Position numbers and translations under genes: made by a program
Shown: positions 53,953 to 63,100 of the stretch, piece by piece
Numbering within the stretch: the stretch's first letter is position 1
How the letters are laid out: each line of letters begins with the position of its first letter
Assembly (NCBI RefSeq): GCF_014212055.1
Contig: NZ_JACJVO010000009.1
Span: forward strand, 248,001 to 312,000
Source: Cohnella zeiphila
Lineage (GTDB): Bacteria > Bacillota > Bacilli > Paenibacillales > Paenibacillaceae
Direction of reading: 5' to 3'
Length of the DNA: 64,000 nucleotides
The notes under the pieces: model-generated
Seen by the model: the letters and a program-made list of their open reading frames with translations, nothing else
What the model was told of the DNA's origin: nothing
Databases searched by the model: none

Positions 53953-56208
53953 ATGCGCGAAGAGACAATCCAGACGGATGTAACCGTTGTCGGCGGCGGT
54001 TTGGCGGGCGTGTGCGCGGCGATCGCGGCGGCTCGGCTCGGGCGGAAAGTGGCGCTGATCAACAACCGCCCCGTGCTCGGAGGCAATTCGAGCAGCGAAG
54101 TTCGCGTCTGGGTGTGCGGCGCTACCGGACACGGAATTCACCGGTACGCACGGGAGACCGGCATCATGGGCGAGCTGTTCGTCGAGAACCAGTACCGGAA
54201 CAAGGACGGGAATCCGTATTTCTGGGATATGGTCGTGCACGAAGCGGTTCGGGCGGAACCGAACATTCAGCTGTTCCTGAACACGGACGTGCACGAGGCG
54301 GAAGCCGAAGGGAACGAGAACGATCGGACGATCCGTTCGGTGACCGGCTGGATGATGGGCTCGGAACGGCGCATCCGCTTCGAGAGTCCTCTCTTCTTGG
54401 ATTGCACCGGCGACGGGCTGATCGGCTTCCTGGCCGGCGCGAAATACCGGCTCGGACGCGAGGCGCGCGAAGAATTCAACGAAGAGTGGGCGCCGCTCGT
54501 CGCCGACGACGTGACGCTCGGCAGCACGCTGCTGTTCTATACGAAGGATGCCGGCCATCCGGTCAAATTCACGCCGCCGAGCATCGCCAAGGATATCCGG
54601 AAGACGACGATCCCCGAGCGCCGCATCATTCGCAGCGGCGACAACGGCTGCGCTTACTGGTGGATCGAGTGGGGCGGCGAGCACGACATCGTCCACGACA
54701 ACGAGCGCATCCGCGACGAGCTGTGGTCGGTCATCTACGGCATCTGGGACTATATCAAGAACTCCGGCAAGTTCGACGCCGAGAATATGACGCTCGAATG
54801 GGTCGGCGCGGTTCCCGGCAAGCGCGAATACCGGCGCTTCGTCGGCGATTACGTGCTGAACCAGAACGACATTCTGGCGCAGCGCGAATTCGAAGACCGC
54901 GTCGCTTACGGAGGCTGGTCGATCGACCTTCACCCGCCGCAAGGGGTATACGCGACCGCCGCGGGCTCGAAGCATCTGCACATGGACGGCATCTACCATA
55001 TTCCGTTCCGTTCTCTCTATTCGGCGAACGTAAGCAATATGCTGATGGCGGGCCGCGACATCAGCGCTTCGCACGTGGCGTTCGGCACGACGCGCGTCAT
55101 GGCGACTTGCGCCGTTATCGGCGAAGCGGCCGGCATCGGCGCCGCCCTATGCGCAGCCAAGGGCGTGACGCCCCGCGAGCTGCACGCGAGCCATCTGAGC
55201 GAGCTGCTGCAGACGCTGCTGCGCCAAGATGCGGCAGTCATCGGCTTGCGCAACGAGGATGAGGCCGATCTGGCTCGCAAAGCGGTCGTCTCCGCCTCCA
55301 GCGAGAGGAGGCGCTTCGCCGTCGAGCGCGCGGCGGAGACGGTCTCGCTGACGACGGATGTCGGCATGACGATCCCGGTCGATCCGGCGCTGGACGGCTT
55401 GGAGCTGCTCGTCGATGCGAGCTCGGCCGCGGAGCTTGCCGTGGAGCTGTGGGAGACCGGGCGCGCCGAGAACTACGTGCCGCGCACGAAAGTGCTGTCG
55501 GCGTCCGCTCCCGTGGCGGCCGGAGGCAGGCAGTGGGTGAAGCTCGACTTGCGCTGGACTCCGGAGACCGCCCGCAACGCTTTTCTCGTTATCAAAGCGA
55601 ACGATGCGATTGCGCTCCATCTCGACAACCGTCCGACTTCCGGCGCTCTCGCTTTCTGGAAGGGCGAGAACCCGCGCCTATCGCCGGGGCTGGAAGACCA
55701 TCAGCCCGAGCAGCCGGTCGTGCAATGGTCGATGAAGAAATTCGACCGCAAAATCCCCTGCTTCCGCCTGTCGGCGCCGACGAACGCGTTCGCGGCGGAC
55801 AAAGCGACGGACGGCTATGCGAGGCCGTACGGCGGTCCGCATCTGTGGTCGTCCGAACGTCTCGCCGCAGGCCGGCCGGAATGGCTGGAGCTGGCTTGGC
55901 GCGATCCGATCGCGGTTCGCCAGGTGCACGTGACGTTCAATGACGACGTGAACGAAGATCTCATCAACCTGCATCATCACATCACGCCGTTCGAAGTCAT
56001 TCCGGACCTGGTCAAGGATTACCGGATCGAAGCCCGCGTCGGCGACGCCTGGACGACGGTCGCGGAATGCCGCGACAACCGCAAGCGCAAGCATGTGCAC
56101 GCGTTGGATGCCGCCGTTGCGACGGACCGACTTCGCGTTGTCGTCGAGTCGACCAACGGCAGCGAATATGCAGAGATCGTAGAAGTGCGGGTTTATGCGC
56201 AAGATTAG
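53953..56208 (+). CDS. FAD-dependent oxidoreductase with C-terminal discoidin-like domain
   Basis: A 751-residue protein. The N-terminal half is an FAD-dependent oxidoreductase of the PF12831 type: dinucleotide motif VVGGGLAGVCAAIAAARLG, RPVLGGNSSSEVRVW, LDCTGDGLIGFLAGA, and the FAD-closing segment LMAGRDISASHVAFGTTRVM. Family members often dehydrogenate sugars or related polyols, but few are characterised. The C-terminal part (about residues 500-751) is beta-rich and ends in a discoidin-like domain (KATDGYARPYGGPHLW, YRIEARVGDAWTTVAECRDN). ATG 53953 follows GAGGAGTGG; GTG 53941 lacks its own site. It is convergent with the FGE gene; no signal peptide. Confidence 0.85.
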   Translation: MREETIQTDVTVVGGGLAGVCAAIAAARLGRKVALINNRPVLGGNSSSEVRVWVCGATGHGIHRYARETGIMGELFVENQYRNKDGNPYFWDMVVHEAVRAEPNIQLFLNTDVHEAEAEGNENDRTIRSVTGWMMGSERRIRFESPLFLDCTGDGLIGFLAGAKYRLGREAREEFNEEWAPLVADDVTLGSTLLFYTKDAGHPVKFTPPSIAKDIRKTTIPERRIIRSGDNGCAYWWIEWGGEHDIVHDNERIRDELWSVIYGIWDYIKNSGKFDAENMTLEWVGAVPGKREYRRFVGDYVLNQNDILAQREFEDRVAYGGWSIDLHPPQGVYATAAGSKHLHMDGIYHIPFRSLYSANVSNMLMAGRDISASHVAFGTTRVMATCAVIGEAAGIGAALCAAKGVTPRELHASHLSELLQTLLRQDAAVIGLRNEDEADLARKAVVSASSERRRFAVERAAETVSLTTDVGMTIPVDPALDGLELLVDASSAAELAVELWETGRAENYVPRTKVLSASAPVAAGGRQWVKLDLRWTPETARNAFLVIKANDAIALHLDNRPTSGALAFWKGENPRLSPGLEDHQPEQPVVQWSMKKFDRKIPCFRLSAPTNAFAADKATDGYARPYGGPHLWSSERLAAGRPEWLELAWRDPIAVRQVHVTFNDDVNEDLINLHHHITPFEVIPDLVKDYRIEARVGDAWTTVAECRDNRKRKHVHALDAAVATDRLRVVVESTNGSEYAEIVEVRVYAQD

Positions 56209-56222
56209 CCCGCTTTCAAACA

Positions 56223-56263
56223 AGAAGCCCCGAAACGGCGCCTGAGGCCGGTTCGGGGCTTCT
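56223..56263. terminator. Bidirectional terminator between convergent genes
   Basis: AGAAGCCCCGAA (56223) / TTCGGGGCTTCT (56252), a perfect 12-bp stem with a 17-base loop between the FAD oxidoreductase and FGE stop codons. Confidence 0.75.
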
Positions 56264-56280
56264 CTGCCGGACGGCCCGTC

Positions 56281-57243
56281 TTAAGCGTCGGCGGCGACGC
56301 GGAAGCCGGTGTTGCCGGAAGAGCTGTCCGGGGTGTTCTTGCTGCGGGCCGCGACCCGGTACCGATTGCAGTAGGAGCGGTGGCACAAGTAGGAGCCGCC
56401 GCGCATCGAGCGGACGCCCGTTGGCGTTCGATACACCGGATTGTCGCGGGGCGTCGTCCGATGATAGTCGGGCGCGAACCAGTCCGCGCACCATTCCCAG
56501 ACGTTGCCGGCCATGTTATACAGGCCGTAGCCGTTGGGCTCGTAGGCGGCGACGGGCGCGGTGCCGACATAGCCGTCGCTCGCGTTGTTCTTGGCGGGGA
56601 ATTTGCCCTGCCAGATGTTGCAGCGGTGGACGCCGTCCGGCTTGAGGAGGTCCCCCCATGGATAGGTTTTGCCTTCCAGGCCGCCGCGGGCGGCGAATTC
56701 CCATTCCGCTTCGGTAGGCAGCCGGACGCCCGCCCACTCGCAGTACGCGAGCGCGTCGTTCCACGAGACGTGCACGACCGGGTGGTCGAGCCGATCGTCG
56801 ATGTTCGAATCCGGCCCTTCGGGTTGGCTCCAATAGGAGCCCTCGACGCCCAGCCACCAAGGCGTCTGGGCGGGCGTTCCGCGAACCTTCGGCAGATTGG
56901 ACTCGGAGACGAACAGGTGGAACACGTAAGACCATTCGAATTTCTCGGCTTCCGTCACATAACCGGTCGCTTCGACGAACCGCGCGAATTCCGCATTCGT
57001 GACGGCGTGCGGAGAGAGGTGGAACGGCGCCACCGTCACTTCCCGGGAAGGTCCTTCCCCATCGGCCGGAAAGCCGTCGGCGGTGTCGGTGCCCATGCGG
57101 AACGTGCCGCCGGGCAGCAGAATCATGCCGGCTTGCGCGGCGGTCGGCTGAGCCCGGTTCGCTTCGGGAGCGGGTTCTGCCGGAAGGTCCGCGTTGTTGC
57201 GGGAGACGGAGCAGCAGGACGAGACGGGAAGGTTGTTGATCAT
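56281..57243 (-). CDS. Formylglycine-generating enzyme (sulfatase activator)
   Basis: A 320-residue FGE/SUMF1-type protein that oxidises a cysteine of type I sulfatases to formylglycine. It keeps both active-site cysteines, C287 and C292, in RGGSYLCHRSYCNRYRVAAR, as in human SUMF1, together with the following SKNTPDSSSGNTGFR. This separates it from the many SUMF-fold proteins that are not FGEs. Other family motifs: MILLPGGTFRMGTD, VVHVSWNDALAYCEW, RLPTEAEWEFAARGG and NVWEWCADW. An N-terminal CC pair (residues 10-11) is common in bacterial homologues. AAAGGAG precedes the ATG. No sulfatase is encoded in the window, so its substrate lies elsewhere. Confidence 0.93.
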   Translation of the reverse strand: MINNLPVSSCCSVSRNNADLPAEPAPEANRAQPTAAQAGMILLPGGTFRMGTDTADGFPADGEGPSREVTVAPFHLSPHAVTNAEFARFVEATGYVTEAEKFEWSYVFHLFVSESNLPKVRGTPAQTPWWLGVEGSYWSQPEGPDSNIDDRLDHPVVHVSWNDALAYCEWAGVRLPTEAEWEFAARGGLEGKTYPWGDLLKPDGVHRCNIWQGKFPAKNNASDGYVGTAPVAAYEPNGYGLYNMAGNVWEWCADWFAPDYHRTTPRDNPVYRTPTGVRSMRGGSYLCHRSYCNRYRVAARSKNTPDSSSGNTGFRVAADA

Positions 57244-57317
57244 GGCGTTCTCCTTTGCTCATAAGTTCGCTTATTGGTTGCTCTATTATAAACCGAAACA
57301 AAGGACATGCGTATATT

Positions 57318-57430
57318 TATTTCAATTTGGAATTAAGATCACCATAATAATCGGAATTAAAGGATATAAGAAACCGTTATAATGAAATATGCCGTTGTTT
57401 ATTCCAAAATGAAATTAAGTTAGCTATGAT
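57318..57430. promoter_or_regulatory. Repeated AT-rich operator-like sites between FGE and chrA
   Basis: Two 20-mers, TATTTCAATTTGGAATTAAG near 57318 and TATTCCAAAATGAAATTAAG near 57400, agree at 16 of 20 positions, and a third partial GGAATTAA lies near 57353. A -10 hexamer TATGAT (57425-57430) follows the second site on the plus strand, and a TATAAT for the minus strand lies near 57285. The layout suggests one regulator acting on both divergent genes, possibly the ROK protein encoded at 58731. Confidence 0.5.
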
Positions 57431-57462
57431 AGAAGTAACCTTAGTAAGGGAGAGCGATCCTC

Positions 57463-58143
57463 ATGGAGACGGACGGCAAGAGGACGGACGGTAACGGGAC
57501 GAATCGCAAAGAGGCGGAACGGAAGATTGCCTCGCCGACGTTTGCCGGCATTCTGTGGAGCTTCCTCAAGCTGGCCCCCATCTCTTTCGGCGGCGGATAC
57601 GCGATTTTCCCGGCGCTGGAGAAGGAAATGATCGCGAACCGGGGATGGATGGACGACCGCGAGCTGGCGGAGTCGCTGTCGCTCGCCGCGGCGGCGCCCG
57701 GCGGCGTCGGGGTGAATGCGGCTTTCCTGATCGGGTACCGGTTGAAAGGCATTTGGGGAGCGGTCGCGGCGGGAATCGGCGCGATCGTGCCGACGTTCGC
57801 CATCGTGCTCGGGCTCTTCCTGATTTACCAGCGGACCGGAGATTCGCCGAAGGTTCGAGCCGCGCTGGGCGGCGTCACCTGGGGCATCGTTACGCTCATT
57901 CTGTTCGCCGCGCTCCGGATCGGGCGGTCCGCGATCCACGACAAGTTCACCGCCGGCTTGATGCTGGCCGCGCTGGCGTGCCTGCTTGCCGGGCTGCCGC
58001 CGCTTTATCTGATTGTCGGCGGAGCGCTGATCGGCATTGCGGCAGCCTGGACGCGGGACCGCAAACGGGATGATCATAAGCCGGCTTCGCCGATGACGGG
58101 AAGAGCGGTCGGCGGCGACACCTCCTATATGTATTACATCTAA
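57463..58143 (+). CDS. ChrA-type transporter, first half-size subunit
   Basis: A 226-residue membrane protein of the chromate ion transporter (CHR) family, half size. Visible family motifs: FLKLAPISFGGGYAIFPALEKEM and ESLSLAAAAPGGVGVNAAFLIGY, followed by about five hydrophobic segments. Half-size members occur as adjacent pairs that work together; the second half follows at 58173. Chromate efflux is the known role in some relatives, but many members have unknown anion substrates; context with FGE suggests sulfate or another oxyanion as an option. GGGAGAG precedes the ATG. Confidence 0.88.
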   Translation: METDGKRTDGNGTNRKEAERKIASPTFAGILWSFLKLAPISFGGGYAIFPALEKEMIANRGWMDDRELAESLSLAAAAPGGVGVNAAFLIGYRLKGIWGAVAAGIGAIVPTFAIVLGLFLIYQRTGDSPKVRAALGGVTWGIVTLILFAALRIGRSAIHDKFTAGLMLAALACLLAGLPPLYLIVGGALIGIAAAWTRDRKRDDHKPASPMTGRAVGGDTSYMYYI

Positions 58144-58172
58144 GAGACTGGACTGCGGGAGTGAACGTTGGA

Positions 58173-58706
58173 ATGGGGACTCTATTTCTATTTTTCCTGC
58201 GGCTAGGCTTCGTCTCCTTCGGGGGAGGATATGCCCTCATTCCGATGATCGAGCAGGAATCCGCCCGGCAAGGCTGGATGACGCAGGACGCTTTCCTCAA
58301 CGCCGTCACGGTCGCCGGCATGTCTCCGGGGCCGATCGCGGTCAACCTGGGCTCGATCGTCGGGTACCGTACGAACGGAATCGCCGGGGCGATCGTGGCG
58401 GTGGCCGGACTTATTCTTCCCTCCATTCTAATGACGGCGGCGCTTCTCCTGCTTATCTACCGCCTGCGCAAGCAGCTGTGGATCGACCGTTTGTTTTACG
58501 GATTGCAGCCGGTCGTCACCGCGCTGATCCTGTTTGCCGTCTACCGGCTCGGAATCGGCCGCCTCGGCCACGGGGCCTGGGGTGGACAACTGCTGTTCGG
58601 CCTCGTTATCATAGGGTTAGGTTGGGTCATGCTCGTACGGTATCGCATGCACCCGATTTTGATCCTTATTTTTTCGGCGATCGCCGGGGCCGCCTTTCTG
58701 ACGTAG
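58173..58706 (+). CDS. ChrA-type transporter, second half-size subunit
   Basis: A 177-residue CHR domain with FLRLGFVSFGGGYALIPMIEQE and VAGMSPGPIAVNLGSIVGY, then hydrophobic helices. It is the partner of the preceding subunit; the two show the same motif pair, as expected for an old duplication. ATG 58173 follows GCGGGAGTGA at suitable distance; the GTG at 58161 is an alternative start. The next gene (ROK) starts 24 bases downstream and is probably in the same operon. Confidence 0.87.
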   Translation: MGTLFLFFLRLGFVSFGGGYALIPMIEQESARQGWMTQDAFLNAVTVAGMSPGPIAVNLGSIVGYRTNGIAGAIVAVAGLILPSILMTAALLLLIYRLRKQLWIDRLFYGLQPVVTALILFAVYRLGIGRLGHGAWGGQLLFGLVIIGLGWVMLVRYRMHPILILIFSAIAGAAFLT

Positions 58707-58730
58707 CGCCCCCGGGGGAAGGGGTGCCGG

Positions 58731-59927
58731 TTGAAGCCGCTGGAGCAGCGAATCGCAGGAACGAAGCCGAAGGACGTGTTCCGGCAAATTTATTTGCACG
58801 GAACCGTATCCCGGCAGCAGTTGAACGAGGAAGGGCCGCTTACGGCCAGCACGTTGACCCGCACGCTGGACGAACTAGCGGAGGGAGGCTGGATCCGCGA
58901 AGTCGGCTTCGGCGAATCCTCCGGAGGAAGACGGCCGATTCTGTACGAGGTGCAGCCCCGGAGCGGGCTGCTGCTCGGACTCGATATTTCCCGGACGGGA
59001 GCGCGGCTCGTCCTGTGCGACATGCAGCTTCGTCCGCTGCACACCCGCACGTGGCCGATGGACCGGGAACTGACGCCCGAGCGGCTGATCGGGCGGGTCG
59101 AAGCGTGCGTGAACGAATGGATAGGCAAGACGTGTTCGCGCGATGAGCTTCTCGGGCTGGGCGTCGGCGCCGTCGGGCCGCTTCAGGCGGCGGAGGGGAT
59201 CATTCTCGATCCGCTTCACTTTCCGGCGCCGGGCTGGGGGAACGTGCCGATCGCCAGGCTGCTGGAAGAGCGGCTGGAGCTGCCCGTCCTGATGGACAAC
59301 GGCGCCAACGCGGCGATCTGGGGCGAATATTTGACTTCCGAGCAGAAGTACGCGCACTTGCTGTACGTCAATGCCGGGATCGGTCTTCGCTCGGCTTCCA
59401 TCTCCAACGGGCAGGTGATCTACGGCGCGGCGGACATGGAAGGAAGCGTCGGGCAGATGATCATTCAGACGGACGGATGGCCGCCGCGGGATCCCGGAGG
59501 CAACTACGGCAGCTGGGAATCGTACGCTTCCATCTACGCCCTGGAGCGGCGGGCGGCGGCCGCGGTGCGAATGGGTCGGGAGACGTCGCTTGCCGGTCGG
59601 TCCGAGCAGGGTGAAGTCTCGTTCGGCATTCTGCTCGAAGAGGCGGCCAAGGACGACCCGGTCGCCAGGGAACTGCTTCAGGAATGTGCGACCTACTTCG
59701 GCATCGGCTTGGCGAATCTGATCAATATTCTGCATCCCGAGAAAGTCGTTCTCGGGGGACCGCTCGTCACCGGACATCCGTCCTTTTTCCGGATCGCCAC
59801 CCAGGTCGCGACCCGCAAAACGTACCATTATCCCCAGTACGTTCCGATCTTCGGAACGAGCAAGCGGGAAGACGAAGCGATCGCGGTCGGCGCGGCCGCG
59901 CTTCTTCTGCGCAAGCTGTGGAGCTGA
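58731..59927 (+). CDS. ROK family transcriptional regulator
   Basis: A 398-residue ROK protein starting at TTG with a GGGGGAAGGGGTG stretch upstream. The N-terminal 80 residues form a winged HTH (VSRQQLNEEGPLTASTLTRTLDELAEGGW). The sugar-kinase-like domain has LGLDISRTGARLVL, LGVGAVGPLQ and MDNGANAAIWGEY with the usual ROK aspartate. The zinc-binding cysteine motif (CxCGxxGCxE) is absent: the equivalent segment reads DPGGNYGSWES. It is probably a repressor responding to a sugar or sugar derivative, perhaps of its own chrA operon and the neighbouring FGE and FAD genes, which share operator-like sites. Confidence 0.9.
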   Translation: MKPLEQRIAGTKPKDVFRQIYLHGTVSRQQLNEEGPLTASTLTRTLDELAEGGWIREVGFGESSGGRRPILYEVQPRSGLLLGLDISRTGARLVLCDMQLRPLHTRTWPMDRELTPERLIGRVEACVNEWIGKTCSRDELLGLGVGAVGPLQAAEGIILDPLHFPAPGWGNVPIARLLEERLELPVLMDNGANAAIWGEYLTSEQKYAHLLYVNAGIGLRSASISNGQVIYGAADMEGSVGQMIIQTDGWPPRDPGGNYGSWESYASIYALERRAAAAVRMGRETSLAGRSEQGEVSFGILLEEAAKDDPVARELLQECATYFGIGLANLINILHPEKVVLGGPLVTGHPSFFRIATQVATRKTYHYPQYVPIFGTSKREDEAIAVGAAALLLRKLWS

Positions 59928-59947
59928 CCCGGAATACCCCCAAGACG

Positions 59948-59980
59948 AAAGGCTTCTCCGCCGCGGGAGAAGCCTTTTTT
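59948..59980 (+). terminator. Terminator of the chrA-ROK operon
   Basis: A 10-bp stem (AGGCTTCTCC at 59950, GGAGAAGCCT at 59966) is followed by a run of T. Confidence 0.9.
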
Positions 59981-60050
59981 GACTTTCTTCATCGTAGAAA
60001 GAAGCGCCTCAATTCGTAGATTTGAATCATTACGCCTCCTCTATTTTCCA

Positions 60051-60078
60051 TGCTATAGTTCAACGGAAAGCGTTTGCA
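60051..60078 (+). promoter_or_regulatory. Extended -10 promoter and cre-like site of the GH95-like gene
   Basis: TGCTATAGT (60051-60059) is an extended -10. It is followed by GGAAAGCGTTTGCA (60065-60078), a close match to CcpA operators (only the first T of the core is replaced). The site covers the probable transcription start. A degenerate copy of the 26-bp operator may lie just upstream at about 60002-60030. Confidence 0.6.
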
Positions 60079-60180
60079 ATGTAATCGGCGAGAAGGGAGG
60101 AAGCGGAGAAAGCCGGCGAACGAAGGCGGTCGGAAGCGGCATGCGCGCTCCGACCCAACCAGTTCAGGAGGAGGTTCCCT

Positions 60181-63100
60181 ATGTTATCGGCAAAGCCAAA
60201 TACACGACGGCGCGCCGTCATGTCGGGGGTGCTGTCGGCCGCGCTTGCCGTCTCCGGGTTTGCGGGCACAGTCGTCGGCGGAACGAACGCCTCGGCGGCG
60301 GCGTTCGTTCCGCCTCAGGCAGCGATCGATCATCTGCAGCAGGACGATTGGGCGCAGCTTCAACAGATTCTGACGGACATTTACGGCTCGATCTCCTCGC
60401 CTCTCAAAATTACGGACGTCAGCAAAGGCGGCTATACCGCCGGTCAGTTGATGGGCAACGGAGATATCGGCGCCATCGCGGCGGGAGTATCGACCACTTC
60501 CCAGCAGTACTATTTCGCCAAGAACGACTTTTGGGGCACGCTGCATGCCCAGTCCAACTCGGTAAAGGACAATCAAGGCATCCTATCGGGCGGAGGACTG
60601 GCGATCCGGCCGACGACGGGAGCCGGCAGCGGGGCCGATTCGGCGTTCTCCATGAAGCAGGACATTCTGAACGCGCAGGTAACCACAACCATGCAGATCA
60701 AGAGCGACGCCGGAAGCGACGCGACGGTCCGGTTGAATTCGTGGACGGCGGATACGGATAACGTGTTCGTGACCGAGGTGACCAATGACGGCGATGCGAC
60801 CGTCACCTTGAATGCGAAGCAATGGGTGCCTGCGATGGCTTATGCCGGCTCGAGCGCATCGGATTTATCCGACGCGAATGCAACGTACCCGTACACCGGA
60901 GGGATCGACGATTCCGGCGCGACGGGGAAGCCGGTGCTGTGGACCACACGCGATTCGAATGCGGGCGCGACGGGCAATACCTCGAATTTCCGCAGCCGAA
61001 TGGCGACGGCGACGACGCTTGTCGGCGCCGACCTGACGGACACGCGCGAGGTAAGGGAGGCGACCGACTACTACGACGCGAACAAAGGCAAGTATTACGA
61101 TTCGCTGGGAGAATCGGGCGACTTCTCGGTTCCCGCACAATCGAAGGTTTACTTGGTGACGTATTTCGCCAGCAGCAGCGGCGCTTACGATGCGATCAAA
61201 AGCGTGGATGACGTTCAAGCGGATGCCGTTGCCGGCGTCGAAGCCTATGCCACCTCGGAGGCCATCGATCAATTGCGAGCCGATCACCGGAACTGGTGGC
61301 AAAATTACTGGCTCAAAAGCTACGTCCAATTCGGCGATCCGGATTTGAACCGCTACTACTACGGCTCCTTGTACGTGCTCGGAAGTTCCAACCGGCCGAC
61401 GAGCGCAAACGGCAAAGTGAATCCGCAGAACTTGCCTGGCTCGATGTACGGACCGTGGATTCCGGCGGACAACATGGGCTGGGGAGGGCGTTACTTCCTC
61501 AATTATAATCAGCAAGCGCAATATTACGCTTCGGGGTCGGTTAACCGGATCGATACCGTTGTTCCGTACAACCGCGTCATTGCCTACGAATTGCCGTGGA
61601 ACCAGAACAACACGGCGGCGCAAGGGTTTGACGGCGTCGCCGGGGTGCGGACCCAGACGCCGTTTCATCTGCTGGCGAACAGCCAGCCGGCTTTTGCCCC
61701 GATTGCGGATACGAAGCTGTACGGGTTCAACAACAGCTCCACCGACCAGAAGTCGAACGGAATGTTCGCCGCGGTGCCGATGATTTTTTATTACGAGTAC
61801 ACGCTGGACGATGACTATTTGAAAAACGTGCTGTACCCTCATTTGAAGCAACTGATGACCTTCTACAGCTCATACGTGCTGAAGACGGACGATGGCAACG
61901 GGCAATACCACTATTCCGTCATCGGGTCGTCCATCCACGAAGGGGACGCCGCCGACATCAATCCCGATCTGGATATCGGGGCGATCAAGCTTCTGGCCCG
62001 ATTCCTGATCGACCATGCCTCCGCCATGAACGAAGATCCGGCCAACGTCAGCCGCTGGCGCGATCTGGCGGACCATACGGCCTATCCGGAAGCGATGCTG
62101 CCGCAAGGCTCTTTCTCGGCCGCCAACGCTGCCGATCTCGTACCGACGCTGCTTGCGACCGACTACCAATCGCCGAATCAGGCGCACGTCGATATGATCG
62201 AACCGGGCGACCAACCGGTCGAATTGGAAGGCGTCGTGTTCCCGTTCGAGAACGTGCAAGTGCTGGACGGGGACAAGGAACTGCTTCAGAAAGTCCGCAA
62301 CACGCTCGCTTACATGAACGCTTGGGCGGCATCCGGCTTCAGCGGGTGGAGCAGCCAAAACAACGGATTCCCCAAAGTGTTTCCGATCGCAGCCCGTGCA
62401 GGCTGGCCGGCCGGGGACTTGCTCGACAAGTTCAAGACGGCGCTGAACGCCAAGCAAAGGCTCAGCAACCTGACTTATCTTCAGAGCGGGGGAGCGGTCG
62501 AAACGATCGGCTCGATGGAGGCGCTCGACTCCATGCTGCTGCAAAGCGAAACCTCGACGGCTATGCCGAGCACGATCCAGGTGTTCCCGAACTGGGACCC
62601 GTCGCGGTCCGTCCGCTTCGAACGGCTCGGCGCCAAGGGCAACGTGGAGGTATCCAGCGCTTACGATGCGGACTCGCAGACGGTGCCTTACATCGATCTG
62701 CACAGCAGGCGTGACGGTCAAATCTCTTTGGTAAACCCGTGGACGGTCGGAAAGCCTGTCGTGCGGATGGTGAATTCTGACCGCACATGGGGAGCGGACG
62801 TCGACTATACGATCCAGGGAGGAAAAATCGTGTTCGACGCGGCTTCGGACGCTCGCTATCTGGTGATGAACGACGATAGCGTCACGACCGCCCGCGTATC
62901 CGACATGACGCTGGACAAATACGCCTCGACTTTGATCTACGGAGGCGCGGACGGGACGGACACGACGACTGTGACCGCGACCATATCCGGCAATCCGGCG
63001 GATACCGTGATTTGGACTTCGTCCGATCGCGACGTCGTCGCGGTGACGGCGGACGGCAATTCCGCCACTCTTCAGGCGGTCGGACATGGCGCAAATCCGG

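Noticed and set aside
59992..60006. ATCGTAGAAAGAAG after the ROK terminator as an operator half-site
   Set aside because: Only the ATCGTAGA core matches and the distance to the -10 is wrong; the better candidate begins about 10 bp further on.
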